Assembly: GCA_023460975.1 (NCBI GenBank)
Contig: JAEWOG010000012.1
Span: 1-31,732, forward strand
Origin: Actinomycetes bacterium
Lineage (GTDB): Bacteria; Actinomycetota; Actinomycetes; Propionibacteriales; Nocardioidaceae
DNA: 31,732 bases
Direction of reading: 5' to 3'
In this document: in pieces, positions 21,253-28,659 of the stretch
Layout of the letters: each line of letters opens with the position of its first letter
How positions within the stretch are numbered: the first letter of the stretch is position 1
The notes under the pieces: model-generated
Told to the model about the DNA's origin: nothing
Seen by the model: the letters and a program-made list of their open reading frames with translations, nothing else
Databases searched by the model: none
Made by a program: the position numbers and the translations under genes

Positions 21253-21650
21253 GTGGTCGTACGCCGCTCCAGCGCCTCGATGCTGTCCCGCTGAACGAGA
21301 CACACCAGCGCCGTGATCGCCAGCGCGGCCAGCAGGATCGACAACGCGAGCATCCCGTCGCGGAAGTTCCACGCGAGGCCGAGTTGGACGAACTGCGCGA
21401 ACAGGACGGGGCCCCGGCCCCACGACCTGACGGTGAACAACGCGTACGCGCACGCGAGCAGGCCGAGGCCATAGGCGCCGAAGAAGAACGCGGTGGAGGT
21501 CCCCATCTCCAGACGCGACGAGTTGAGGTGGGCCAGCTCCGCGACCATCAGGGCGACCAGCGCCAGGCCCTCGATGCCCGCGACCACACCCGCCACGCGC
21601 AGGGTCATGGGGGCCACGGAGGGGAGCTCGGGGGTCTCGGAACCAGCCAT
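21249..21650 (-). CDS. small four-helix membrane protein
   Basis: A 133-residue integral membrane protein with four hydrophobic stretches, approximately residues 16-40 (TLRVAGVVAGIEGLALVALM), 52-72 (TAFFFGAYGLGLLACAYALF), 80-95 (GPVLFAQFVQLGLAW) and 98-118 (GMLALSILLAALAITALVCLV). A charged C-terminal tail (QRDSIEALERRTTT) probably faces the cytoplasm. No catalytic motif is visible and I do not recognise a named family; similar small actinobacterial membrane proteins are annotated as hypothetical. A TAGGCT box 6 nt before the ATG suggests a leaderless transcript. Confidence 0.82.
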   Translation of the reverse strand: MAGSETPELPSVAPMTLRVAGVVAGIEGLALVALMVAELAHLNSSRLEMGTSTAFFFGAYGLGLLACAYALFTVRSWGRGPVLFAQFVQLGLAWNFRDGMLALSILLAALAITALVCLVQRDSIEALERRTTT

Positions 21651-21656
21651 GCCGTC

Positions 21657-21662
21657 AGCCTA
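21657..21662 (-). promoter_or_regulatory. putative -10 box (TAGGCT) for the 21249-21650 gene
   Basis: On the minus strand TAGGCT-GACGGC-ATG gives the 6-nt spacing of a leaderless start. Confidence 0.45.
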
Positions 21663-21736
21663 ATGGGGCCCTCTGTGACGGATGTGACCTCCCAAGGGGG
21701 TTGTGGGAAGCCGGAAGTCTTGCCAATCTGGACTCT

Positions 21737-21795
21737 TGCGTCAGGAAACGGTCTCGCGGGCCGTGCCTCGAACCCCTCAGGCTCCCGTTGACGCA
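21737..21795 (+). other. bulged long-range hairpin in the whiB1 upstream region
   Basis: TGCGTCA-GGAA-ACGG (21737-21751) can pair with CCGTTGACGCA (21785-21795), giving about 11 bp with a bulge around a 33-nt loop. It lies 72-130 nt upstream of the whiB1 start. It may be an upstream terminator, a leader structure or an operator. Confidence 0.35.
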
Positions 21796-21866
21796 GGGCC
21801 CACACCCTTGTGGCCCACCTTGTGCATTCACATACGTGCGTTGAAGAAAGAGGAAAACATCCACCC

Positions 21867-22118
21867 ATGGATTGGCGCAGCCGCTCTGCTTGCCTCGACG
21901 AGGACCCGGAACTGTTCTTCCCGATCGGGAACACGGGACCGGCGATCCTCCAGATCGAGGAGGCCAAGCAGGTCTGCCGTCGTTGCGACGTGCGAGAGCA
22001 GTGCCTGGAGTGGGCCCTTGAGGCCGGCCAGGACCACGGCGTGTGGGGTGGCCTCAGCGAGGACGAGCGTCGCGCGCTGAAGCGCCGCAACGCTCGCGCC
22101 CGCGTTCGCACCGCCTGA
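21867..22118 (+). CDS. whiB1: WhiB1-type iron-sulfur transcriptional regulator
   Basis: An 83-residue WhiB protein (Wbl). Cys9, Cys37, Cys40 and Cys46 coordinate a [4Fe-4S] cluster, exactly the spacing of M. tuberculosis WhiB1. GVWGG (about 58-62) is the family turn motif, and the basic tail RRALKRRNARARVRTA contacts DNA. MDWRSRSACLDEDPELFFPIGN is typical of the WhiB1/WblE subgroup, which is essential in mycobacteria, binds the housekeeping sigma factor and responds to nitric oxide. ATG 21867 is chosen on homology, with an AGAGGAAAA stretch upstream; an ATG at 21810 is in frame but gives an atypical extension. It is convergent with pdtaS, the same pairing as Rv3219/Rv3220c. Confidence 0.95.
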   Translation: MDWRSRSACLDEDPELFFPIGNTGPAILQIEEAKQVCRRCDVREQCLEWALEAGQDHGVWGGLSEDERRALKRRNARARVRTA

Positions 22119-22138
22119 GCCTTCTCGGCGAGGTCGCG

Positions 22139-23632
22139 TCAGGTCACGGGCAGGTCGAGCGTGACCCGGGCGCCGCGTCCTTCAGGACCGGCGCCCATCG
22201 TCAGGTGACCTGACAGCTCCGATTCCACGAGCGTGCGCACGATGGACAGCCCGAGGCTGCCCGACCCTGCTGGGTCGAACCCCTCGGGCAACCCCACTCC
22301 GTCGTCGGTGACCTCCACCAGGAGGCGACCGTGACGGCGGCGGGCCCGTACGTCCACCGTGCCGACCTCGGGGACCTCGAGGGTGCCGTCTGCCGGAGCG
22401 GCGTAGCCGTGCTCGGCCGCGTTCTGGAGGAGCTCGGTGAGCACCATCGCGAGCGGGGTGGCCACCTCGGAGGGCACTGTGCCGAAGGACCCGTGCCGCA
22501 CCACGCGTACGGGCGCGCCCAGGCCTGACACGTCCGTCACCATCGAGCCCAGCCGCGCCGCGACGTCGTCAAAGGCCACGTCCTCCTCGACGGTCTGACT
22601 GAGCGTCTCGTGGACGATGGCGATCGACCCGACCCTTCGTACGGCTTCCTCCAGTGCGGACTTCGCCTCGGGCGAGTCGATGCGACGCGCCTGCAGGCGC
22701 AACAGCGCGGCCACGGTCTGCAGGTTGTTCTTCACCCGGTGGTGAATCTCGCGAATGGTCACGTCCTTGGTGATCAGCTCGCGATCGCGGCGCCGCAGCT
22801 CCGTGATGTCGCGCACCAGCACCAGCGCGCCACCCGGCTCGACGTCGGAGGGGTGCAGCGGGATGCTGCGCACCGCCAGCATCACCTGTTCGCTGCCGAA
22901 CTCGGCATCCCGCGCTCCGCGACCGCCCAGCACGGCGCTCAGGGTCTCCTCGTCCGGTCGCCGCCGCGGCGGGATCAGCTGCCGGGTCAGGTCGGCCAAG
23001 CCCATGCCCTCCAGGTCCCCCTGCAGGCCGAGCCGGCGGAACGCCGACAACGCGTTGGGGCTGGCGTACTCCACGCGCCCCGCGGCATCGAGCCGTACGA
23101 AGCCGTCGCCGACACGCGGCGAGTCGGTGTGGTCGCCGCGCTGGGTCGCCTGGGGGAAGCGCCCCGAGGCGATCATCCGGGTGAGGTCGGAGGCCGTGTC
23201 GAGGTAGGCGAGTTCGAGCCGGCTGGGCGTGCGGACCCCGATCAGGTTGGTGTTGCGGGCCACGCATGCGATCACGTGACCGGCGCGGCGTACGGGGATC
23301 ACCTCGACCCGCACCGGGACCGCATCGCGCCACTCCGGGTCACCCTCGCGTACGAGCCGTCCGTGCGTGAACGCCTCGTCGAGCATGCGTCGGCGTCCCA
23401 CCGGGACGAAGGTGCCGAGCACGTCGTCCACCAGCGCAGTGGGACCCGTCGTGGGGCGCATCTGTCCCGCCGCCCAGTAGCCCTTGCCCTCGCGGTCGGG
23501 CAGCCACAGCACGAGATCCGCGAAGGACAGGTCGGCGATGATCTGCCAGTCGGCCATCAAGAGCTGGAGCCACTCCACGTCGGGCGGCGCCAGGTCTGTG
23601 TGCGCCTGGACGAGTTCGGTGAGGGAGGGCAC
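22139..23632 (-). CDS. pdtaS: PdtaS-type sensor histidine kinase
   Basis: A 497-residue cytosolic kinase with no membrane helices. An N-terminal GAF-like sensor domain (about 1-150: PDVEWLQLLMADWQIIADLSFADLVLWL) is followed by a PAS domain (about 175-285: GDGFVRLDAAGRVEYASPNALSAFRRLG). Then come an HWE/HisKA_2-type dimerisation domain with phospho-acceptor His298 (REIHHRVKNNLQTVAAL) and an HATPase domain (LTELLQNAAEHGY, VTDDGVGLPEG, GSLGLSIVRTLV). This is the layout of PdtaS, which phosphorylates the ANTAR RNA-binding regulator PdtaR; no pdtaR lies in this window. GTG 23632 is chosen because TACCCT lies exactly 6 nt upstream, a leaderless start. The neighbour whiB1 matches mycobacterial order. 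Confidence 0.92.
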   Translation of the reverse strand: MPSLTELVQAHTDLAPPDVEWLQLLMADWQIIADLSFADLVLWLPDREGKGYWAAGQMRPTTGPTALVDDVLGTFVPVGRRRMLDEAFTHGRLVREGDPEWRDAVPVRVEVIPVRRAGHVIACVARNTNLIGVRTPSRLELAYLDTASDLTRMIASGRFPQATQRGDHTDSPRVGDGFVRLDAAGRVEYASPNALSAFRRLGLQGDLEGMGLADLTRQLIPPRRRPDEETLSAVLGGRGARDAEFGSEQVMLAVRSIPLHPSDVEPGGALVLVRDITELRRRDRELITKDVTIREIHHRVKNNLQTVAALLRLQARRIDSPEAKSALEEAVRRVGSIAIVHETLSQTVEEDVAFDDVAARLGSMVTDVSGLGAPVRVVRHGSFGTVPSEVATPLAMVLTELLQNAAEHGYAAPADGTLEVPEVGTVDVRARRRHGRLLVEVTDDGVGLPEGFDPAGSGSLGLSIVRTLVESELSGHLTMGAGPEGRGARVTLDLPVT

Positions 23633-23638
23633 CTCCAC

Positions 23639-23644
23639 AGGGTA
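23639..23644 (-). promoter_or_regulatory. putative -10 box (TACCCT) for pdtaS
   Basis: On the minus strand TACCCT-GTGGAG-GTG: the box is 6 nt before the chosen GTG. The 57-bp gap is shared with the divergent DUF2785 gene. Confidence 0.45.
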
Positions 23645-23689
23645 GGGGTGCGGGCCCGAGTGTCGGTGCCGGGTGGCACTCTGGTGGGC

Positions 23690-24535
23690 ATGGCACTCGG
23701 CTACTGGCATGACGTCCTCTCCGACGGGCTCGCCGTGCCGACGGACCGCCCCCTCGACGACCTCACCGTCGAGCTCACGCAGATGCTCGGCTCCGCTGAC
23801 CCGCAGGTGCGAGACGGCATCGCCTACCCCACCCTGGCCACGTGGATCGGGCGCGGGACCTACGACGACCTGCTGCCCGGCCTGGGCGACGGCATGGCTG
23901 CTGGCCTGCAGGTCGGACTCGGCGAGGACGCGGGTCCGCACGTCTTCCGCCGCAGCTTCTCCGCGCTGGTGCTCGCCGAGTGCCTCGAGCGTGACACCGC
24001 GGCCTGCGTGCTGCCAGCAGAGACGGTGCTCTCGTGGGGTGATGCCCTGGCTGGCTGGTTCGTCCGCGAGCGCGACCTGCGTGGCTGGGTCGACGGGCAC
24101 GGCTGGGCCCACGCCATCGCTCACGGGGCCGACGCCCTGGGCAGCCTGGCCCACTCGCGCCACCTGAGCGCTCCCGAGCTCACCGTGCTGCTCGACGTGG
24201 TGGCCGACCGAGTGCTCGCCGACGAGGCTCCGTACGCTCACGGCGAGACCGACCGGCACGCCCAGGCGGTGCTCGCGGTGCTGCGCAGGGATCTCGTCCC
24301 CGTCAGTGTCGTCCAGCCATGGTTGCGCCGACTCGGGGCCGCAGCGAGCACACGGCGCACCCCGCGCGGCAACCCGTACGCCGGCACGCTCAATGCGGAG
24401 GCCCTCCTGCGCAGCCTCCTCATCCACCTCGAGCTCGCCGAGCCAGCCGTGCCTGAGCGCGCGGACCTGCTGCTGGCCATCATCGACGTGCTCCGGGCCA
24501 CCAATCCGCACACTCTGGGACCGACCGCTCGGTAG
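23690..24535 (+). CDS. DUF2785 family protein
   Basis: A 281-residue soluble, mostly helical protein. Landmarks are LTVELTQMLGSADPQVRDGIAYPTLATWI near the start, FRRSFSALVLAECLERD, and the conserved ERDLRGWVDGHGWAHAIAHGADALGSLA in the middle, which has several histidines. I recognise the DUF2785 pattern; biochemical function is unknown. It is divergent from pdtaS. The stop codon TAG is also the beginning of the likely -10 box of the next gene. An in-frame GTG at 23684 is an alternative start; no clear ribosome binding site is present for either. Confidence 0.82.
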   Translation: MALGYWHDVLSDGLAVPTDRPLDDLTVELTQMLGSADPQVRDGIAYPTLATWIGRGTYDDLLPGLGDGMAAGLQVGLGEDAGPHVFRRSFSALVLAECLERDTAACVLPAETVLSWGDALAGWFVRERDLRGWVDGHGWAHAIAHGADALGSLAHSRHLSAPELTVLLDVVADRVLADEAPYAHGETDRHAQAVLAVLRRDLVPVSVVQPWLRRLGAAASTRRTPRGNPYAGTLNAEALLRSLLIHLELAEPAVPERADLLLAIIDVLRATNPHTLGPTAR

Positions 24536-24538
24536 CCT
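24533..24538 (+). promoter_or_regulatory. putative -10 box (TAGCCT) overlapping the upstream stop codon
   Basis: TAGCCT lies 7 nt before the ATG at 24546. Its TAG is the stop codon of the DUF2785 gene, so coding end and promoter share bases. Confidence 0.5.
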
Positions 24539-24545
24539 GCCCACC

Positions 24546-26252
24546 ATGACGGATGAGACGCAGGTCACCCCCACCCCCGACGGCACGACAACAGACGGCT
24601 CCCCCGCCACCGTGACCGGCCACAGCGGCGAGCTCGCCGTGGCCGTGGCCCGCGCGCACGGGGTCGAGACGATGTTCACGCTCTCGGGGGCCCACGTCTT
24701 CCCGATGTACGACGGCGCCGTCAAGGCGACGCCGCCGATGCGCCTGCTCGACGTTCGCCACGAGCAGACCGCGGCGTTCGCTGCCGAGGCGACGGGCAAG
24801 CTGACCCGTGTGCCGGGACTCGCCGTGCTCACGGCCGGTCCGGGCGTCACCAACGGCGTCTCGGCGATCGCGCAGGCGCAGTTCACCGGCGCCCCCATGG
24901 TCGTCGTGGGTGGACGGGCACCTGCGAACCGCTGGGGCACCGGCAGCCTCCAGGAACTGGACCAGCCGCCGATCCTCGCGCCCGTCTCCAAGCTCGCACG
25001 CACGCTCCACACGGCCGCTGACGTCGCGCCCGGCATGGACGAGGCGTTCCGCCTGGCAGGCAGTTCCCACCGCGGCCCGGTCTTCGTCGACGTGCCGATG
25101 GATGAGTTCTTCAACGCCGCCACCTCGCCCGCCCCCTCGGGCGAGCGCACCCCGGGCGCGTCCCCGGACAGTGACGCGATCGCCCGCATCGCCCGGCTGC
25201 TTGCAGCGGCACAGCGTCCCGTACTGGTCCTGGGCACCGACGTGTGGATGGACGGCGCCGAGGTGGCTGCCCTCGAGTTCGCCGAGCAGGCCCAGGTCCC
25301 GACCCTGACCAACGGCATGGGCCGCGGCGTGCTCCCCGGTGGCCACCCCCTCCTCGTCACCAAGGCACGAGGGCAGGCGCTGGGGACCGCCGACCTCGTC
25401 GTCGTGGTCGGGACCCCGCTCGACTTCCGGCTCTCGTACGGCGTCTTCGGCGGCAAGGACGGCGCGCCGGTGGCAAAGGTCGTCCACGTGGCCGACTCCC
25501 CCGGACAGATCAGCGCCCACGCCGAGCTCGCCGACAGCGTCGCAGGCGACCTGACGAGCGTGTTCACTGCGCTGGGAGAGGCGCTGGAGCGGACCTCGCG
25601 CCGCGGGTGGACCTCGTGGGTGACCAGCCTGCAGGAGACCGTCGCCGCGACCACCGCACGCGACAACGAGTTGCTGAGCGCCGAGGCCGACCCCATCCAC
25701 CCTGCACGCATCTACGGCGAACTCGTGCCCCGCCTGGCCGACGACGCGATCGTGATCGGCGACGGGGGCGACTTCGTCTCGTTCGCCGGCAAGTACGTCG
25801 AGCCCAAGCGCCCCGGCGGCTGGCTCGACCCCGGCCCGTACGGCTGCCTCGGCGCCGGTCTCGGCGCGTCCATCGCGGCCCGCGTGGCGCGCCCCTCCGC
25901 GCAGGTCACGTTGCTGCTCGGTGACGGTGCCGCCGGGTTCAGCCTCATGGACGTCGACACGCTCGTGCGCCACAACCTGCCCGTGGTGATGGTGATGGGC
26001 AACAACTCGGCGTGGGGCCTGGAGAAGGGCCCGATGCAGATGCTGTACGGCTACGACGTCGCCGCTGATCTGGCCAGCCGGACGCCGTACCACGACGTGG
26101 TCAAGGCGCTCGGCGGCGCAGGCGAGCAGGTCACCGACCCCAAGCAGATCGGCCCCGCGCTGGATCGCGCGTACGCATCGGGTGTGCCCTACCTCGTCAA
26201 CGTCATCACCGACGTGGACGCGGCGTACCCGCGCAACACGTTCGGGATCTGA
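24546..26252 (+). CDS. ilvG: thiamine-diphosphate enzyme, acetolactate synthase-like (IlvG type)
   Basis: A 568-residue ThDP-dependent enzyme with the three domains of the acetolactate synthase/oxalyl-CoA decarboxylase superfamily. The PYR domain has the catalytic Glu73 (VRHEQTAAFAAEA). A central Rossmann-like domain contains VLVLGTDVWMDGAEV. The PP domain has the cofactor motif starting at GDG (459-461) and ending MGNN (N486-487). Sequence flavour is closest to M. tuberculosis IlvG (Rv1820): GGRAPANRWGTGSLQELD, LDPGPYGCLGAGLG, NNSAWGLEKGPMQMLYGY. No small regulatory subunit gene is adjacent, so a branched-chain biosynthetic role is uncertain; a catabolic lyase or decarboxylase role is equally possible. 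It is likely leaderless. A hydrophilic N-terminal tail (about residues 1-25) precedes the fold. Confidence 0.85.
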   Translation: MTDETQVTPTPDGTTTDGSPATVTGHSGELAVAVARAHGVETMFTLSGAHVFPMYDGAVKATPPMRLLDVRHEQTAAFAAEATGKLTRVPGLAVLTAGPGVTNGVSAIAQAQFTGAPMVVVGGRAPANRWGTGSLQELDQPPILAPVSKLARTLHTAADVAPGMDEAFRLAGSSHRGPVFVDVPMDEFFNAATSPAPSGERTPGASPDSDAIARIARLLAAAQRPVLVLGTDVWMDGAEVAALEFAEQAQVPTLTNGMGRGVLPGGHPLLVTKARGQALGTADLVVVVGTPLDFRLSYGVFGGKDGAPVAKVVHVADSPGQISAHAELADSVAGDLTSVFTALGEALERTSRRGWTSWVTSLQETVAATTARDNELLSAEADPIHPARIYGELVPRLADDAIVIGDGGDFVSFAGKYVEPKRPGGWLDPGPYGCLGAGLGASIAARVARPSAQVTLLLGDGAAGFSLMDVDTLVRHNLPVVMVMGNNSAWGLEKGPMQMLYGYDVAADLASRTPYHDVVKALGGAGEQVTDPKQIGPALDRAYASGVPYLVNVITDVDAAYPRNTFGI

Positions 26253-26273
26253 GGCTCGCCCGGGTGGCCGCAC

Positions 26274-26645
26274 TCACGCCAGGCGCGACATGAAGCGCTC
26301 GGCGTCCACGACCACCCGGGTGACCTCACCGGTCCCCACCTGCTTGGTCCCCATGCGCGCCTCGACGGCGAACCGCACCAGCTTGGCCTCGGTGTAGACG
26401 GCGGTGGCCGTCACCACCACCTGCGCACCCACCGCGCTGGCAGCGAGGTGCTGGAGTTCCACCCGCGTGCCCACGCTGGTACGCCCCTGCGCCAAGGTGG
26501 GCGCGATCGCGTCACACGTCACCGCCTCACACCACGCCAGCAACCGCGGCGTACCGAGGACTGGCAGGCTTCCCGACCCCACAGCGATCGCCGTGTCGGC
26601 CTCGGCGACGGTGAAGGTGCGGGCGGCGGTGAGTTCGGTGGTCAT
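26274..26645 (-). CDS. FlK-like hotdog-fold thioesterase
   Basis: A 123-residue single-domain hotdog protein. Thr32 (GTPRLLAWCEAV), Glu40 and His66 (VELQHLAAS) align with the catalytic Thr42-Glu50-His76 of the fluoroacetyl-CoA thioesterase FlK at an exact 10-residue offset, so a working acyl-CoA thioesterase is likely. Most FlK relatives do not act on fluoroacetyl-CoA, and the acyl substrate is unknown. It is convergent with ilvG, 21 bp apart. ATG 26645 is preferred over an upstream ATG at 26678, which lies inside the dispersed repeat. CACACT 7 nt before the start is a weak -10. Confidence 0.87.
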   Translation of the reverse strand: MTTELTAARTFTVAEADTAIAVGSGSLPVLGTPRLLAWCEAVTCDAIAPTLAQGRTSVGTRVELQHLAASAVGAQVVVTATAVYTEAKLVRFAVEARMGTKQVGTGEVTRVVVDAERFMSRLA

Positions 26646-26661
26646 GGACGACAGTGTGGTG

Positions 26662-26735
26662 GGTTTCGACAAGCTCAACCAGCACCCAACGCCGGTCGAG
26701 CCCGTCGAGACCCGGTTTCGACAAGCTCAACCAGC
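26662..26735. repeat. GGTTTCGACAAGCTCAACCAGC repeat pair
   Basis: Two exact 22-bp copies lie at 26662-26683 and 26714-26735. Between them is GGTCGAGCCCGTCGAGACC, an inverted relative (14 of 19 matches to the complement), so the block can fold as a hairpin. The same family in its CTCGACC form occurs at 27-106. Confidence 0.8.
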
Positions 26736-26741
26736 GAATGA

Positions 26742-26773
26742 CAGAACCCCCGGCCAGTGGCTCGGGGGTTCTG
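26742..26773 (-). terminator. hairpin terminator downstream of bL37
   Basis: CAGAACCCCCG (26742-26752) pairs perfectly with CGGGGGTTCTG (26763-26773): 11 bp around a 10-nt loop, 27 bp after the bL37 stop. Confidence 0.75.
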
Positions 26774-26800
26774 TGGTGGCGCTGTGCGCTGATCGAGTGA

Positions 26801-26875
26801 TCAGGCGTTGGGGCGCTTGCCGTGGTTTGCGCCCTTCTTCTTGCGAGCGCGGCGCTTGCGTCCGGTCTTGCCCAT
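26801..26875 (-). CDS. 50S ribosomal protein bL37 (24 residues)
   Basis: A very short gene encoding MGKTGRKRRARKKKG followed by ANHGKRPNA, 24 residues in all. The lysine/arginine-rich body and the NHGKRPNA ending are the hallmark of bL37, a tiny large-subunit protein found in actinobacterial ribosomes. The start is well supported: GGAGG lies 7 nt upstream of the ATG at 26875. It is normally missed by gene callers because of its length. A strong hairpin terminator follows. It lies just downstream of the sigR-rsrA unit on the same strand. Confidence 0.92.
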   Translation of the reverse strand: MGKTGRKRRARKKKGANHGKRPNA

Positions 26876-26913
26876 GATGTTCCTCCAGTTCGTGTGGCCT
26901 CTGACGGGTCGCC

Positions 26914-26931
26914 CCTGTCAGGGCTGACAGG
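26914..26931 (-). terminator. small hairpin downstream of rsrA
   Basis: CCTGTCA-GGGC-TGACAGG is a 7-bp perfect stem with a 4-nt loop, 62 bp after the rsrA stop. It could end the sigR-rsrA transcript or be an operator in the bL37 promoter region. Confidence 0.4.
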
Positions 26932-26992
26932 TCATTGTCTCAAACGCGGGCAGTCCGGCGCGAATCAGGTCCGGCAACCGCGCCCGCAAGCG

Positions 26993-27256
26993 TCATGCCT
27001 CGGAGATGCGAACCTGCACCTCGCGGATCTCCACCTTGATCCGTTCGAGCAGGCCCGCCGGGGCGGACTCGCCGCAGGAGCGAGCGACAAGCTGCTTCAT
27101 CGTGACCTGGAGGTCGTACTTCTCCAGGCAAGGGTTGCACCCGTCGAGGTGCGCGCGTACGACGGAGCAGTCGCCTTCGGGGAGCTCGTTGTCGATGAGG
27201 TAGACGATGCGCTCGAGGAAGTCGGCACAGTCCTCGACGGTGTGTTCGTGGCTCAC
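26993..27256 (-). CDS. rsrA: mycothiol-system anti-sigma-R factor (RsrA/RshA)
   Basis: An 87-residue zinc-binding anti-sigma factor (ZAS). The ligands Cys10, His36, Cys40 and Cys43 (HLDGCNPC) match Streptomyces RsrA Cys11, His37, Cys41 and Cys44 with an offset of one, and Cys61 corresponds to its additional redox cysteine. Under disulfide stress the cysteines oxidise, zinc is lost and the sigma factor is released. Its start overlaps the sigR stop by 4 nt (ATGA), the standard coupling that keeps inhibitor and sigma in balance. Confidence 0.95.
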   Translation of the reverse strand: MSHEHTVEDCADFLERIVYLIDNELPEGDCSVVRAHLDGCNPCLEKYDLQVTMKQLVARSCGESAPAGLLERIKVEIREVQVRISEA

Positions 27257-27903
27257 GACTCGTCCCCTTCGCTGATCGGGACCAGCCGGCCCTCGCGCAC
27301 GTAGTCCGACAGCATTTCTCGCAGCTGTCGCCGTCCCCGGTGCAGCCGCGACATCACGGTGCCGATGGGGGTGTCCATGATCTCGGCGATCTCCTTGTAC
27401 GGAAATCCCTCGACGTCGGCCAGATAGACCGCGAGGCGGAACTCCTCGGGGAGCCGCTGCAGCGCGTCCTTGACCTGAGAGTCAGGCAGGTGCTCGAGGG
27501 CTTCCATCTCGGCCGACTTGAGACCGCCCGAGGTGTGCGACTCCGCGCGGGCGAGCTGCCAGTCCTCCACGTCCTCCGACATCGACTGCTGAGGCTCCCG
27601 CTGCTTCTTGCGGTAGGAGTTGATGTAGGTGTTGGTCAGGATCCGGTAGAGCCACGCCTTGAGGTTGGTGCCCGGCTTGAACTGGTGGAAGGCCGAGAAG
27701 GCCTTCGCGAACGTCTCCTGCACCAGGTCCTCGGCATCGGCCGGGTTGCGCGTCATGCGCATGGCGGCGCCGTAGAGCTGGTCGAGGTGGGGCAGCGCGT
27801 CGCGCTCGAAGCGCGCCGAACGCTGCTCCGAGGTCTCCTCGGCGAGGAGCACCTCAGGGTCGACCTCGGCGGAGGTCTCGAGGTCCTTCAGCGATTCAGT
27901 CAT
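27253..27903 (-). CDS. sigR: oxidative-stress ECF sigma factor SigR/SigH
   Basis: A 216-residue ECF sigma factor of the SigR (Streptomyces) / SigH (Mycobacterium) group, which turns on thioredoxin, mycothiol and proteolysis genes after disulfide stress. Region 2: YGAAMRMTRNPADAEDLVQETFAKAFSAF and GTNLKAWLYRILTNTYINSYRK. Region 4: LQRLPEEFRLAVYLADVEGFPYKEIAEIMDTPIGTVMSRLHRGRRQLR. ATG 27903 (MTESLKDLE) has GGGAGG just upstream; the frame stays open to an ATG at 27966, giving a 21-residue extension like the longer, unstable sigma-R isoform of S. coelicolor. It is followed by rsrA with a 4-nt overlap. Confidence 0.95.
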   Translation of the reverse strand: MTESLKDLETSAEVDPEVLLAEETSEQRSARFERDALPHLDQLYGAAMRMTRNPADAEDLVQETFAKAFSAFHQFKPGTNLKAWLYRILTNTYINSYRKKQREPQQSMSEDVEDWQLARAESHTSGGLKSAEMEALEHLPDSQVKDALQRLPEEFRLAVYLADVEGFPYKEIAEIMDTPIGTVMSRLHRGRRQLREMLSDYVREGRLVPISEGDES

Positions 27904-27926
27904 CGCCTCCCACACTACCGCCGTCT

Positions 27927-27953
27927 GACGGGCGGAGACGTCGAAAGGGTTCC
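27927..27953 (-). promoter_or_regulatory. candidate SigR-type autoregulatory promoter
   Basis: On the minus strand GGAACC (27953-27948) and CGTC (27930-27927) are 17 nt apart, close to the SigR consensus GGAAT-N18-GTT. A separate housekeeping-like TAGTGT lies at 27917-27912, upstream of the ATG at 27903. Confidence 0.35.
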
Positions 27954-27990
27954 TGGTTGCGAGCACATGGGTTCCAACAGCGCACGCGCC

Positions 27991-28659
27991 TCAACGATTC
28001 CCGGCCACCTCGCGCACGATCCATTCGAGCGTGGACTCCACGATGATCGCCATCGCCTCTTCACTGCTCACGGGCCCCCGCACCGGAACCTTCATCGCGT
28101 GGTCGGCACCGGGCACGACGGCGAAGTCGACGTCGACGAGGTCGCGCGGGAACTCGTCGGGGCGCCCCATGGTGTCCCGCTCCCCCTGCACGACCAGGGT
28201 GGTGCACCCCGTACCGCGCAGTTCCTCGATCCGGGACTTCTCGGGGCGACCGGGGGGATGGAGCGGGAAGGACAGGGCCAGGACGCCTGCCGCGCCCAGG
28301 CCCGGAGCACACCGGCACGCCGACCGTGCGCCCGCGGAACGGCCTCCCACGACGAGGGGAACGTCGAGGGTCAGCGTCGCCGCGGCCGCGACGAATGCCT
28401 CGTCGAGGGTCGGGGGCGCTGTGGCGATCTTGCGGCCGGCGACGCGCCACGGCTGCTCGAACCGGGCCACCGTGATGCCTTGGGCAGGCAGGAAGTCGGC
28501 GAGAGCGACCAGATCGCGCGCCTCGACTCCCCCGCCGGCACCGTGACTGAGCAGCAGCACGGCGCTGGGGTCCTCAGCCCTGCTGACGTGCAGACGCCCG
28601 TCGCCGCGCGGCGTGGGCACCACCTGCACCTGCGCTGGAGCGAGATCGGGGACGCTCAT
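27991..28659 (-). CDS. alpha/beta hydrolase, Tex30/KANL3-type
   Basis: A 222-residue small alpha/beta hydrolase of the dienelactone-hydrolase-like Tex30/KANL3 group. LLLSHGAGGGVEARD forms the oxyanion region, GGRSAGARSA carries the nucleophile Ser108, and Asp162 (GERDTMG) and His187 (GADHAMK) complete the triad. No lid domain is present. Its start overlaps the stop of the SRAP gene by 4 nt (ATGA), so both are made from one transcript. The substrate is unknown, and the link to DNA-repair SRAP is not explained by known biochemistry. Confidence 0.87.
   Translation of the reverse strand: MSVPDLAPAQVQVVPTPRGDGRLHVSRAEDPSAVLLLSHGAGGGVEARDLVALADFLPAQGITVARFEQPWRVAGRKIATAPPTLDEAFVAAAATLTLDVPLVVGGRSAGARSACRCAPGLGAAGVLALSFPLHPPGRPEKSRIEELRGTGCTTLVVQGERDTMGRPDEFPRDLVDVDFAVVPGADHAMKVPVRGPVSSEEAMAIIVESTLEWIVREVAGNR

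Noticed and set aside
22114..22143. CCTGA...TCAGG around the whiB1/pdtaS stops as a terminator
   Set aside because: Only 5 bp, of which 3 come automatically from two TGA stop codons; the loop is long.
23633..25711. Minus-strand extension of the pdtaS frame to 1190 residues
   Set aside because: The extension is antisense to the DUF2785 and ilvG genes and non-homologous. The kinase begins properly at GTG 23632 with a -10 box.
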